Positions 37,875 through 47,100 of a stretch of 64,000 nucleotides of DNA are shown here, one piece after another. Both the position numbers and the translations under genes were made by a program. The DNA comes from Sergeia podlipaevii (lineage: Eukaryota; Euglenozoa; Kinetoplastea; Trypanosomatida; Trypanosomatidae), in contig JASANZ010002249.1 of the NCBI GenBank assembly GCA_030849805.1, positions 1 through 64,000 on the forward strand, in the 5' to 3' direction. Numbering within the stretch: the stretch's first letter is position 1; every line of letters begins with the position of its first letter. The notes beneath the pieces are model-generated. The model worked only from the letters and a program-made list of their open reading frames with translations. It was not told the DNA's origin and made no database searches.

Positions 37875-40800
37875 ATGGACTGTGAAGCCTTCTGTGATAA
37901 TCATGCTCAAGAGCTGACTTCCTCTCCTTCTCTCACGTGTGCGAAAGTGCGGGTGCTCAGCTATAACTTCAACATACTTCCGCGCTTCTGTGGCGGGTAT
38001 CAGCATGAAAGGATCGACACTTTTCTTACATGTGTAGATTCATATGACGTGCTCTTGTTGCAGGAGGTGTATGCTACAAGTCTGTTTCCCTACGCACTAC
38101 AACGCCGCCTGTGTTTCAAAAAAATTCTCCTGGATGGACTGAAGGAGAAGGGCTTTGTACACTACGTTATTCCTCGGCAGCCGTCGTACAGCACCATGAT
38201 GCAGCATAGCGTCACGTCTGATAACGGTCTCCTCATTGCCTCGCGCTACCCAATTTGGCATCGGGGATCCTACACGTTTCGCAACCCCGAAAGAGCGCCT
38301 TCGGAGATGTCAAAGGGATGCCTCTTTGCAGAGGTGGAGGTCCCCACTAGAGAAGGCGACGGTGGGCACGGCAGCGCACGCGTCATTTTTTTTAATGTGC
38401 ACTTGAGACCTGAGGAGCGCACGCCGTTGGATTCGTCGCAGGTGCAGCAGATGCGGCAGTTTGTGGAGTCCGTGCTGAGCCAGCTGCATTATACCCCCGA
38501 TGGTAAGGCTCCTTCTGCGCAGCCGTGTCCATTTGTAGTGGCCGGCGACTTTAACATCCATGGAATTGAGACGAACACAACGCAGACCTCGAAGAAGCTC
38601 ACCGACTTTCTCAATGAGATGCAACCACTCGGTAGCTTGCACGATGCACTCACCGACGAATGCGGGTTTAATCCTCCAACGAGGCCGCCGAAGCTTTTCT
38701 TTCCTGCACTGTCAAAGCTGCAGCGGTACGAGGCGGGTCCACAGCGTCAGGACTATTTCCTTATAACCGATGCAGTCAGCGCCGCGGACACAAAACTGGA
38801 GAAGTTTGTCGTCAGCCGTCGCCGCCCCTACACATACCTCTCCGATCACTTTGGTATTTCGACGACGCTCAGCGTAGAGACCAACGTGCAGCCTATACAG
38901 CGGTCTTCTTCTAGGCTGTACGTGTCGTCGATGATTGAGACCGCTCACCATGAGGAGTCGAACCCGACCTCTGGCTTCCGTACCGAGGCATTTTTGCTTC
39001 TTTTTGTCTCTTGGTTGGCGCTGAAAGTGAGCGTGAAGCCGCTGGTCCTCTTTGCACTCGTGTGGCTTATTGTGCGCTACTCAAGTCATACTATTGGCCG
39101 TCTTCCGGCTCGTGAGTGCGCGGTGGAGGTGACGTCTGGCGTGCTGGATGGTAGTGAGGAGGTGGACTACCACTTAAAGGGTCACACACCGCTCGGTGGG
39201 GTGCGCACCGTGGGAGAGATGTGGGAGCGCTCTGTCACTCGCTTCCGCACTCTACGCTGTCTCGGCACGACAGGTGACACGGGCGAGGCGGAGTGGCTTT
39301 CATACGGAGCGGTGGATGTGCGCGTGCGTGAATTGGGGGCGGGGCTGACGCAACTGGGCGTGGCGCCAGGGGATCTCATCGGTGTGGAGTGCGAAGCTTG
39401 CAGGAGTGCGGCTCTCTTGGAGTTAGCATGCGCCATGTATGGGTTTGTGGTGGTTCCGCTCGCGGGAGGCAGCGGTACAATGCGAACGTTACTTGATCAG
39501 TATCACATCCGCATTGCGTTTGCTGACAGCGGCAGTGTAGCGAGGCTGCTTTCTTGCCGCTCCACTTCCTTGGAGACGATTGTGTACATCCACACTATCG
39601 TTGATGAGGCAGACATTGCCACTGCGAAGGATCTCAATATTGCACTCATTACTGTGGAGAGTCTCGAGTATAATGGGCGCCAGCTGCAGTTTTCAGCACC
39701 TTCGCAGCAGCTGCCTAACCGCATCACGGATGGCAGCGCGATTCTGACGTACACACTGGACAATGTAAGTAGCGACTCTGGCACGACGCTTATTCCCCTC
39801 ACTCATGCTGACGTCTTGCGCGACATCAACACGCTCATGCTCACTGGCATTTTGCCGTGCTGCTTCACCAACGACTCGATGGTGTGGTTCACACGTTTTG
39901 CTTCTTTGTTCCACCGTATCTGTGTACTTGGCCTTCTGCTCCACGGCAACGCGGTGGCGGCGACGAACGCGACGCACCTGCAGCACGCCTTCACTGTGTT
40001 CCACCCGACAGTACTTGTCACCTCACCATCTCTTTTCAGCACCAGCTCCTTGCAGGTGAGCCGGGCTAAGCAGCGCTATGGTGCCCTCTACAATTGGCTC
40101 TTTGACCTCTCGTTCCAGCTGCGCTCGCGACTCATTCATGTGAGCAACAAAGACTCTGCGCTGCTGCGGTTTTTGTTTTTTCGCTCTTTCCAGGCGCAGC
40201 TTGGTGGGTGTGTGAAGTCTATTATTTTCTGCGTTAGCCAGGAGAGCACGCCGTTTCATCTGATCGAGCATGTTTCTGTCTGCTATGCACCATGTCTGCG
40301 CGAGCTGAGCTACCTTAATGGCATCGGAGTGTGCACCGTAGATGGTATACCCACGCCAGGCCTTCGAATTGCTGTTAAGCCGCTCGGAGAACTCCCTGAC
40401 AAGGCCAGCGTCGGCCAGCTTGCTGTCACGCGGACTGGGACTCCGCAGCGGGCGCTCGAGATTGCCGCAAAGTGGGCGAGCGATCGCACCCTCGTGTTGC
40501 TTGGTTGTCCTCTTGGTGTGTTGTGGCCAGTGGATTATCAGTTCTCTATCGCGAGTGAGCTGGAGCTGCTCTTTTCCAACTCCCGCTACGTGAACGATAT
40601 CTTTCTCTACTGCGAACCTCTCAAACCGATTATTGCCATTGTGTATCCCAACCGTGATACCGTCGAATTTGAGTGGCAGCAGGCGCAGACTCCTACGCAG
40701 TCACGCCAGTTTGGGTGGAACGAGTTGGTTGAATACGCAACGGACCTCATTATACAAGACCTCAACGCTATTGGGCAAGAGGAGAAGCTGCACCCTTTTG

Positions 40801-42272
40801 AGATCCCCGCGTCCGTGCATCTGCACCCGCACTCCTTCCGCACGCATGCCACTTTTCTTACGCCTTTTGGTAAGATCCGTCGCGATAACATGATCAAGTA
40901 CTTTGAGGCGGTGTTTCACCGTCATTACCAGAGGGCCAATCATGATGCGGAGTCATTCAGGGATGAGGGGGATGACCAGTCACTGCCAACCGAAGGTGAT
41001 AGCCCGCTTTCCAACCCTGATAGCTTAACGTCCATGCAATTGCATGTACCGTTCACAATTGATATTGGTGGCACATTCGCCAAGATCGCGTACGTGAGAC
41101 CACCGAACATGCGCGCGTTGCTTCCAGCCTCTTCTTCTGTTATTCATGAGGCCTCTTCTCTGTCTGAGACTCTGGGGCTGCGTACCTTTCGCTTTTTTGC
41201 CAATGAGGAGGCCGCCAAAGAGGAACTGCAGCAAACCCCGCGATCTTTGGTGGGTACAATGTGCTTCGCCAAGATCCCGTCGCATCTCATTCCTCAGTTT
41301 GCTGAGTATCTTGCCGTAACACACGCAGTGAAGATCTTCAGACCAGAGTTCATGACGAAGGTGCGCGCGACTGGCGGAGGTGCATTTAAGTATGCCTCGC
41401 TGGCTCGCAACGTTGTTGGAGTGGGGTTCGACGTCGTGAAGGAGATGGATGCCGTTGTGAAGGGTCTCAACCTTATCATTCAGCTTTCTCCTGGCTCAAT
41501 CTTCACCGTTGAACCTGGGACGGGAAAGCATCTGCCACACAAGCTTGTGAGCACGGGCGAGGCGTTTTCTCCCTTCCCCTACCTGCTGATCAACATGGGC
41601 TCTGGTATTTCTTTCATCAAGTGCCTCAACGCTGAGGGTGCCCATGTGCGAGTTGGAGGTTCTCCCATTGGGGGAGCCACGTTCTGGGGCCTCACACGCA
41701 CGATGACAGATCTAACTTCGTGGGAGGAGGTGATTGAGATTATGCGCCTCGATGGCCCCGGGGACAACAAGAATGTTGATCTGCTTGTGGGCGACATTTA
41801 TGGCTACAATGCCAAGGACCTTCCGGCGATGTTGTCGAGCGAAACGGTTGCCAGCTCCTTTGGCAAGTTCGGCACCGAGCGCTTCTACGATGGTGTGCGC
41901 AACTCCCCCGAGGAGCGTTTTGCCGGTGAGAGTCCTGAGGAGGTCTTGTCGCCACTTGCAGAGGATTCTTGGCGCCAATTTCATGATTCCTGCTGGGACG
42001 ACAAGAAGGCGTCCTCCATTGATATTGTGCGCTCGCTGCTAAACATGATTGCTGCTAACGTGACTCAGCTCGCATACCTACATAGCAAAATTCATGGGGT
42101 GAAGAACATCTTCTTTGCTGGTGGCTTTGTGCGCAACAACCCTATTGTGTGGAGCCTCATCAGCACCACGCTCAAGTATTGGTCTTCAGGCGAGTGCCAC
42201 GCCCATTTTCTTGAGCATGACGGCTACCTTGGCGCTCTCGGCTGCGCCACTATTGACTGCGTAGATGAATGA
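37875..42272 (+). CDS. Trifunctional fusion: EEP phosphodiesterase (sphingomyelinase-like), acyl-CoA synthetase-like domain, type II pantothenate kinase
   Basis: A 1465-residue protein; I start at ATG 37875 (MDCEAFCDNH) because upstream codons begin at GTG and read a T-rich leader. Residues 25-335 form an endonuclease/exonuclease/phosphatase fold with its metal and catalytic motifs intact: SYNFNILP, LLLQEVY (Glu64), NVHLRP, GDFNIHG (Asp225/Asn227) and SDHFG. Two hydrophobic segments follow (about 372-400), as in neutral sphingomyelinase/ISC1 proteins. Residues 440-1010 resemble an acyl-CoA synthetase (GAGLTQLGVAPGDLIGV; TPFGKIRRDNM at the end). The ATP-binding signature is damaged (SDSGTTLIPLTHADV, no PKG). 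Residues 1055-1465 are a Fumble-type pantothenate kinase (FTIDIGGTFAKIAYV; INMGSGISF; FFAGGFVRNNP). Pantothenate kinase starts CoA synthesis; the other parts suggest lipid hydrolysis and fatty-acid handling at a membrane. Confidence 0.85.
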   Translation: MDCEAFCDNHAQELTSSPSLTCAKVRVLSYNFNILPRFCGGYQHERIDTFLTCVDSYDVLLLQEVYATSLFPYALQRRLCFKKILLDGLKEKGFVHYVIPRQPSYSTMMQHSVTSDNGLLIASRYPIWHRGSYTFRNPERAPSEMSKGCLFAEVEVPTREGDGGHGSARVIFFNVHLRPEERTPLDSSQVQQMRQFVESVLSQLHYTPDGKAPSAQPCPFVVAGDFNIHGIETNTTQTSKKLTDFLNEMQPLGSLHDALTDECGFNPPTRPPKLFFPALSKLQRYEAGPQRQDYFLITDAVSAADTKLEKFVVSRRRPYTYLSDHFGISTTLSVETNVQPIQRSSSRLYVSSMIETAHHEESNPTSGFRTEAFLLLFVSWLALKVSVKPLVLFALVWLIVRYSSHTIGRLPARECAVEVTSGVLDGSEEVDYHLKGHTPLGGVRTVGEMWERSVTRFRTLRCLGTTGDTGEAEWLSYGAVDVRVRELGAGLTQLGVAPGDLIGVECEACRSAALLELACAMYGFVVVPLAGGSGTMRTLLDQYHIRIAFADSGSVARLLSCRSTSLETIVYIHTIVDEADIATAKDLNIALITVESLEYNGRQLQFSAPSQQLPNRITDGSAILTYTLDNVSSDSGTTLIPLTHADVLRDINTLMLTGILPCCFTNDSMVWFTRFASLFHRICVLGLLLHGNAVAATNATHLQHAFTVFHPTVLVTSPSLFSTSSLQVSRAKQRYGALYNWLFDLSFQLRSRLIHVSNKDSALLRFLFFRSFQAQLGGCVKSIIFCVSQESTPFHLIEHVSVCYAPCLRELSYLNGIGVCTVDGIPTPGLRIAVKPLGELPDKASVGQLAVTRTGTPQRALEIAAKWASDRTLVLLGCPLGVLWPVDYQFSIASELELLFSNSRYVNDIFLYCEPLKPIIAIVYPNRDTVEFEWQQAQTPTQSRQFGWNELVEYATDLIIQDLNAIGQEEKLHPFEIPASVHLHPHSFRTHATFLTPFGKIRRDNMIKYFEAVFHRHYQRANHDAESFRDEGDDQSLPTEGDSPLSNPDSLTSMQLHVPFTIDIGGTFAKIAYVRPPNMRALLPASSSVIHEASSLSETLGLRTFRFFANEEAAKEELQQTPRSLVGTMCFAKIPSHLIPQFAEYLAVTHAVKIFRPEFMTKVRATGGGAFKYASLARNVVGVGFDVVKEMDAVVKGLNLIIQLSPGSIFTVEPGTGKHLPHKLVSTGEAFSPFPYLLINMGSGISFIKCLNAEGAHVRVGGSPIGGATFWGLTRTMTDLTSWEEVIEIMRLDGPGDNKNVDLLVGDIYGYNAKDLPAMLSSETVASSFGKFGTERFYDGVRNSPEERFAGESPEEVLSPLAEDSWRQFHDSCWDDKKASSIDIVRSLLNMIAANVTQLAYLHSKIHGVKNIFFAGGFVRNNPIVWSLISTTLKYWSSGECHAHFLEHDGYLGALGCATIDCVDE

Positions 42273-43088
42273 GGCAGCAGGTCTTTATTGTTTGCAATCT
42301 CCATACACTACATAACAAAGACTTGGTACTCTGTCTTGTGGTTTCTTTATCTGTTGCCGCTGTTCTGCGCATGCACAGAAACGTATGTTGACTTATTCGC
42401 GAGGACATATTTTCCCACTATGCACTTATGTATTGGAGATGGTGAGATGATGTTTAAGGGGTAAGTGTCTCAAAGAAGTAAGAGCACGCGTTCTTTACGC
42501 ATAGGCAGCTCCACTGAAAGCAGTCGTATGCGAGTTGGTTACTTCTCACTTCTCCGATGAGCGCTATAACCTTTAATTTTTTTTTTATACATTTGATGCC
42601 TAGCTTCTTGTCCGTAGGTTATATATATGCGAAATGCCTTTCCTCCCACAATGCTTTGGAGAGTTCATGTGCTCTTCATGTACAAGGGGTTGTAGAGTAA
42701 AAATGAAAAGTGACATTAGTGTGACGCCTCTATGATCATTAGAATTCTCTTTTGCTCTTTTTTGTTTTTAGCAAATCTTTAGGAAGTGGCTAGAAAATTG
42801 ACTTCTTTCTTTTGCATAGGTCAGCACACAGACAAAAATAGAATAAAGAAACAGTAGCGACGACAGGGCTAGTTATATATTGCATTATTGACTGCTGCTG
42901 ACACAGATTGTATTTGCTTTCTTGTTTAAGTGTATAAAGCAACTTCTTGTTGTTTGACAGGCTTAGGCTTTCTGCTTTTAGGGTGACTGTCTAATTATAC
43001 GTTCTGACAGGGCTCACCGTATCAAGTGTTTTTTTTTTTTTTTTTTTGTTGATCTTTACGAAGCGGCAACAACAACTAAATTGGTAGC
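42273..43088. other. Intergenic
   Basis: No gene seen. A T19 run spans 43029-43047 and is followed by AG at 43062-43063, 26 bases before the next ATG. The rest is mixed-composition 3' UTR-like sequence. Confidence 0.6.
43029..43063 (+). promoter_or_regulatory. T19 pyrimidine tract plus AG acceptor
   Basis: Nineteen consecutive T after caagtg, then gttgatctttacgaag with AG at 43062-43063. This is the probable spliced-leader acceptor for the transporter mRNA. Confidence 0.6.
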
Positions 43089-44753
43089 ATGTCAGACGCG
43101 CATGAGGGGGATATTGTTGCCGAGGATGGACCCAGTCGAAGTGGGTGCTGCGCTATAATTAGAGAGGAGCTGCATGAGCTGAAATGGGGTGTGCTAGTCA
43201 TAGCGTGCTTCCTCACGTTTGGAAGCTACTACGTCTTCGACTTCCCAGGTTCTATTGGCACAGGCGCCGGGAACACTATTGAGCAGAAGTTCATTGACGC
43301 AGGGAAGGCGTATTCACAGGCGATGAACCAGATGCTGTATAGTGTATACTCATGGCCCAATACAGTGTTGGCCATGTTTGGCGGTCTGCTTATTGATAAA
43401 TTTCTAGGCCTCCGCCGGGGAATGGTGTTGTTTACGTCCCTCATTCTCGCTGGCTCTATTCTTTTCTACTTTGGTGTGCAGCTTGTTCAATACCCCATGA
43501 TGCTCGCTGGGCGTGTTATCTTTGGTCTTGGTGGTGAGTGCTTGGCCGTCTCGCAATCCGCCTTTGTGGCACGTTGGTTCCGTGGCGGGCGTGGGATGGC
43601 ACTTGCATTTGGCATTACCATCAGTTTTTCTCGCGTGGGGTCCTCCTTCAACTTTATATTTTCTCCAGCGATTGCGGGACGGTGGGGCGTAGATGCAGCT
43701 GCTCTGTCGGGCGTTGGCGCGTGCGGAGTGTCAATACTGGCCTGCATGCTACTTGTGCTGGCTGATATGTATGCTGTGCGTATTGGCTACATCGCGGCGG
43801 AGGTCACCAGCGCGGCTGTGAACGCTGTTGATGAGGAAGGAGACGAAGACGCTGCGGGCGGCGACGAAGTTGCGGAGTCAAGTGGCAAGTCAGTGATGAA
43901 ACTTTCCGATGTGTACAAGCTCCCCGCCGCTTACTGGCTGTTGTGTCTCATCTGCGTCGCGTGCTATACCGCAGTGTTTCCTTTCATTGGCATTTCCAAA
44001 AACTTTTTTGAAGTCAAATATGGGTACAGCCCGAGCAAGGCATCCCAGTACGTGTCTTCTTATCAGCTGACGTCTGCAGCAGCAAGTCCTATTATTGGGT
44101 TTGTGGTTGACGCCGTCGGGCATAACTCTGTGTGGTTGATTGTGGCCAGTGGTTGTTTCATTATTGTGCACCTTCTGTTCATTTTTTCAACAATCCCTGC
44201 TCTCGCTTTGATGATTGGAATGGGTGCTGTCTACGGCTTTCTTGTCTCGGGGCTGTGGCCTTCCGTGCCATGGGTTGTACCGCCTAACATGGTTGCCTTT
44301 TCTTATGGTGTCATGACTGCTCTACAGAATATTGGGCTTGCCAGCTTTCCTATGATTGTGGGAAGAGTTTTGGACCATCACACCGACCACTCACCCATCT
44401 CGCCATCCAATGACAGCTTTGTCTCAAGCAACAGCGGCAGCAACAGCTCTGACCCTTCCCCAGGCAACCACACCCTCCCTAGCATAGAGGGGTACTTGCT
44501 GACTGAATGGCTTTTTATTGGTGCCGCGACCATCTCACTTTTTGCGAGTGTGGCACTGCTTTTGTATGACGTTGTGCAGCAAGGTGGATTGCTGTCTTGC
44601 TCGAGCACGTACCGACAGGAACTGCTCTTGCAGCTTGAAGAAGAGCGCGTCTTTACGGCAGGCTCCATCCCAGAAAGTCAAAGGGGTCTCCTTCATGGTA
44701 ATGATGATGAAGAAGAAGCCTCACAGCCCGGGGAAGCGCCGGGGAGAGGTTAA
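43089..44753 (+). CDS. Major facilitator superfamily transporter, MFSD1-like
   Basis: A 554-residue protein from ATG 43089 with about 12 membrane helices, six before and six after an acidic cytoplasmic loop (residues about 240-265, DEEGDEDAAGGDE). The first half carries the MFSD1-type features FGSYYVFDFPGSI, YSVYSWPNTVLAMFGGLLID and GRVIFGLGGECLAVSQSAFV. MFSD1 proteins have the same Y-WPN-L-FGG-LID and FG-GGE-LAV patterns. Animal MFSD1 is a lysosomal dipeptide exporter, so an endo-lysosomal location is likely. The C-terminal tail is acidic (NDDEEEASQPGEAPG), and a luminal Ser/Asn-rich loop lies before the last helices. Substrate in this organism is unproven. Confidence 0.8.
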   Translation: MSDAHEGDIVAEDGPSRSGCCAIIREELHELKWGVLVIACFLTFGSYYVFDFPGSIGTGAGNTIEQKFIDAGKAYSQAMNQMLYSVYSWPNTVLAMFGGLLIDKFLGLRRGMVLFTSLILAGSILFYFGVQLVQYPMMLAGRVIFGLGGECLAVSQSAFVARWFRGGRGMALAFGITISFSRVGSSFNFIFSPAIAGRWGVDAAALSGVGACGVSILACMLLVLADMYAVRIGYIAAEVTSAAVNAVDEEGDEDAAGGDEVAESSGKSVMKLSDVYKLPAAYWLLCLICVACYTAVFPFIGISKNFFEVKYGYSPSKASQYVSSYQLTSAAASPIIGFVVDAVGHNSVWLIVASGCFIIVHLLFIFSTIPALALMIGMGAVYGFLVSGLWPSVPWVVPPNMVAFSYGVMTALQNIGLASFPMIVGRVLDHHTDHSPISPSNDSFVSSNSGSNSSDPSPGNHTLPSIEGYLLTEWLFIGAATISLFASVALLLYDVVQQGGLLSCSSTYRQELLLQLEEERVFTAGSIPESQRGLLHGNDDEEEASQPGEAPGRG

Positions 44754-45378
44754 GAAGGCTCTTCTGGGTTGCATATATACACCAGTACCTCTGTTTCTTA
44801 CTTTATTTTATTATTTAATTATCTTTCGCAAATCTTCCTATAGAGAAGTGAGCGCATTTACTTTTATGTTTGCTCTTGTATTCATCTGTTTCTTTTTTTT
44901 TCTTTCTTGCCTGTCACTAATACACACACGTGGCGCTGTTTCACCGCATTCGTTAGTAATCTGATTTTTTTTTTGTTGCTCTCAGATTTATATAGATGTG
45001 CTTGTTGGTTGTGCTTTCTTTCTATCGTTCTCAGGCGACGCCTGATGTATACACAAAATAGGGATTTTTTTTTAAAGACACTTATCAATTTTCGTTTATA
45101 CATTAGAAACATGAAAGCCAATAGAAATGTTTGTCAAACGCGCTGTATCTGCACTGTTTTTTTTTTGAGTGGTGTGCCTTGAAAAGAAAAAAAAACAATC
45201 TTGGTGACCACTTATGAGTGTATAATGTATCCTTTTACCTTTGCTCTACTTCATCTTCATCTTCATCTTCTTCTTTTCACAAAGCAATTTCAGAGAGGTT
45301 TTTTTTTTGATTCAGTCGAAAGGTATCTCCCCGGCACACACACACACACACACACACTACTACTACTAGCAGTGAAGA
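44754..45378. other. Intergenic with CA repeat before the RRM gene
   Basis: No gene seen. T-rich blocks lie at 44893-44911, 44966-44974 and 45300-45309. A (CA)n run at about 45335-45358 is followed by three TAC/CTA units and the next ATG. Confidence 0.6.
45335..45358. repeat. (CA)n microsatellite in 5' leader
   Basis: About 12 uninterrupted CA units end 20 bases before ATG 45379, so the repeat probably lies inside the mature 5' UTR or at its splice acceptor (first AG after it is in ctagcag, 45368-45373). Confidence 0.85.
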
Positions 45379-46173
45379 ATGCCTAGCAGAGCTGTTCTTC
45401 GCAAGAAGGCACGCCGCGAGTCAAAACGGCAGAAGTCGGCGGACGCTCCTACGCCTGTCGAGGAAAAGCGCGTTGCGGTGCCTGTAGAGCGATCGCCTCC
45501 CGTCACTCCCTCGCATGCCCCGATGCCTCCTGCTTCTCTTCATCGCCCTGCTGTGCCGTATGTGTCTAGGAAACGCCAACGCGAGGAGCAGCGCGCAGCA
45601 GACGAGGAGGAGATGGCAGGGCTTACCCGCAAGGAACGCAAAAAGCTGGAGGCTAGCCGCCGGCTGGAGCGACAGATTGGACGTCTTGAGACCGCGAGCA
45701 GACGGAATGCCCCGGTGGTGGAGGGAGAGGAGGGTTCCGAGGAAGAATCTTCAGGAAGCGCTCCTGCGTCTTCCGCTCCTGTTCAGCGTCACGACCCTCG
45801 CTTCAGTAACGGAACTTTTTGGCGTAACCGCAAGGAGCGACGTGCACGTACTCTGTTCCTTGGTGGCATTCCTGTTTCATTCACTGAAAGACAACTTCGT
45901 GACTTTATCATGACCACTTTGGATTCAGACATTCAAGGCGCTGAGTACCTCCAGGAGCTGTCCAGCGACCAACCAGTTGTTGATGAGGTGGACTTTCTCC
46001 CAAACAAGCATATGGCCAAGGTGCGCCACATGTACATCACTCTTGCCAGCGTCCCACTTGCTGGCTGTGTCGCGGCGAAACTGGACGGGTACAAGCTTGA
46101 CAGCCGCAATCTGCGCTGCAACTTTGCTGCCGATAAGACTCAGCGTTCGGAGGCGATTCGCCGACGCGGATAG
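45379..46173 (+). CDS. RRM-type RNA-binding protein, probably nucleolar
   Basis: A 264-residue protein from ATG 45379. Residues 1-150 are a highly basic and acidic low-complexity region (RKKARRESKRQK, LTRKERKKLEASRRLERQ, EGEEGSEEESSGS) with several possible nuclear localisation signals. From about residue 158 an RRM begins with the RNP2-like strand RTLFLGGIPVSFTERQL. Its second half, HMYITLASVPLAGCVAAKLDGYKLDSRNLRCN, holds the RNP1 position and the typical A-A-x-LDG-x-L-x-x-R ending. RNP1 is degenerate, missing the paired aromatics. Charge pattern plus a single C-terminal RRM is like ribosome-biogenesis proteins of the Nop12/RBM34 type, but this is only an inference. Confidence 0.75.
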   Translation: MPSRAVLRKKARRESKRQKSADAPTPVEEKRVAVPVERSPPVTPSHAPMPPASLHRPAVPYVSRKRQREEQRAADEEEMAGLTRKERKKLEASRRLERQIGRLETASRRNAPVVEGEEGSEEESSGSAPASSAPVQRHDPRFSNGTFWRNRKERRARTLFLGGIPVSFTERQLRDFIMTTLDSDIQGAEYLQELSSDQPVVDEVDFLPNKHMAKVRHMYITLASVPLAGCVAAKLDGYKLDSRNLRCNFAADKTQRSEAIRRRG

Positions 46174-47100
46174 GGAGAATCTTGTTGAAACTGCGAAAAG
46201 GAACCAATTGCGGATATGGCGGCTATTTCAGTAGCAAAGCGGTGGCGATCACAGCAAGAAAGTAGTTTCTTTAAAGAAAAAGAATAAAGTTAAGGAGTAT
46301 AAAAAGTCTGTCGTCTTCTTTTTTTAAATCTTTTGTTCTCGTTAGAGATTGTGTATGATAACTAGGGACACTGACTTTTCGCTTAAATCTAGATTGATGT
46401 GTGGGGAATAATAGACGTGTGGGACTGGCGTTTTATGTCTTTACATGCTGTGGCAAGCGCAAGATCATAATATGAGCGAAAGCGCTGCAGCGAGAGAGGG
46501 ATGCACTTGAATCTTCTGACACGAAGTGAAGGAATGGAACACCTATATAGTGCGGTAACACTGAAGTAGCCTAAATGGTTGGGGTGTTGATATGCATGTT
46601 TTTTTTTTTTTTGCATCTTAGTTCTATTATTGTAGTTTGCTCACTCTCTGCTTTTTTTCTTTTTTTTTTTTTAATGTGAGTTTACTCCTAAGGTACTTAA
46701 ATCTGCCTTTTTCTAGGAACGTTCACTATTCCCTTTCCTCCTTTTGCGGGCCGGTCACGCTGTTAAAGTACTCAGCGGCCATAGCGCTCTGAGGACGGGG
46801 GATTGTGTGCTTGAAGGCAAACGTGTGGTTTGTTCCTATTTTCTTTCTTCATTTTTTTTTTTTTGCCAAACTATAAAGATTAAGTTTTAAGAGCAGTTCG
46901 TAAACAGCACTTCTATTTTAGCTTTTTTTTTATCTACAAAACACTGACCGGATTTGAATACATAGAGAAGCAAAATTAGTATTTTTTTTGATTTTTCTTT
47001 TTTTTTTCCCCCGTGTTGCTGTTGGTGTCGGCAACGCCTTAAAAGAAGGACTTTGTTTTTCAGAAAATCAGGTTTTGCTTTAAAGCGCGTGTCCATAGTC
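46174..47100. other. Intergenic with an antisense protein-like island
   Basis: No intact gene. T-runs occur at 46599-46612, 46661-46672 and 46853-46864, the last followed by further T-tracts up to 47008 that may serve the next gene. 46726-46862 has balanced composition and is open on the minus strand (see findings). Confidence 0.5.

Noticed and set aside
39182..41984. Many minus-strand open frames inside the fusion gene
   Set aside because: Shadows caused by the GC-richer codon use of the plus-strand gene.
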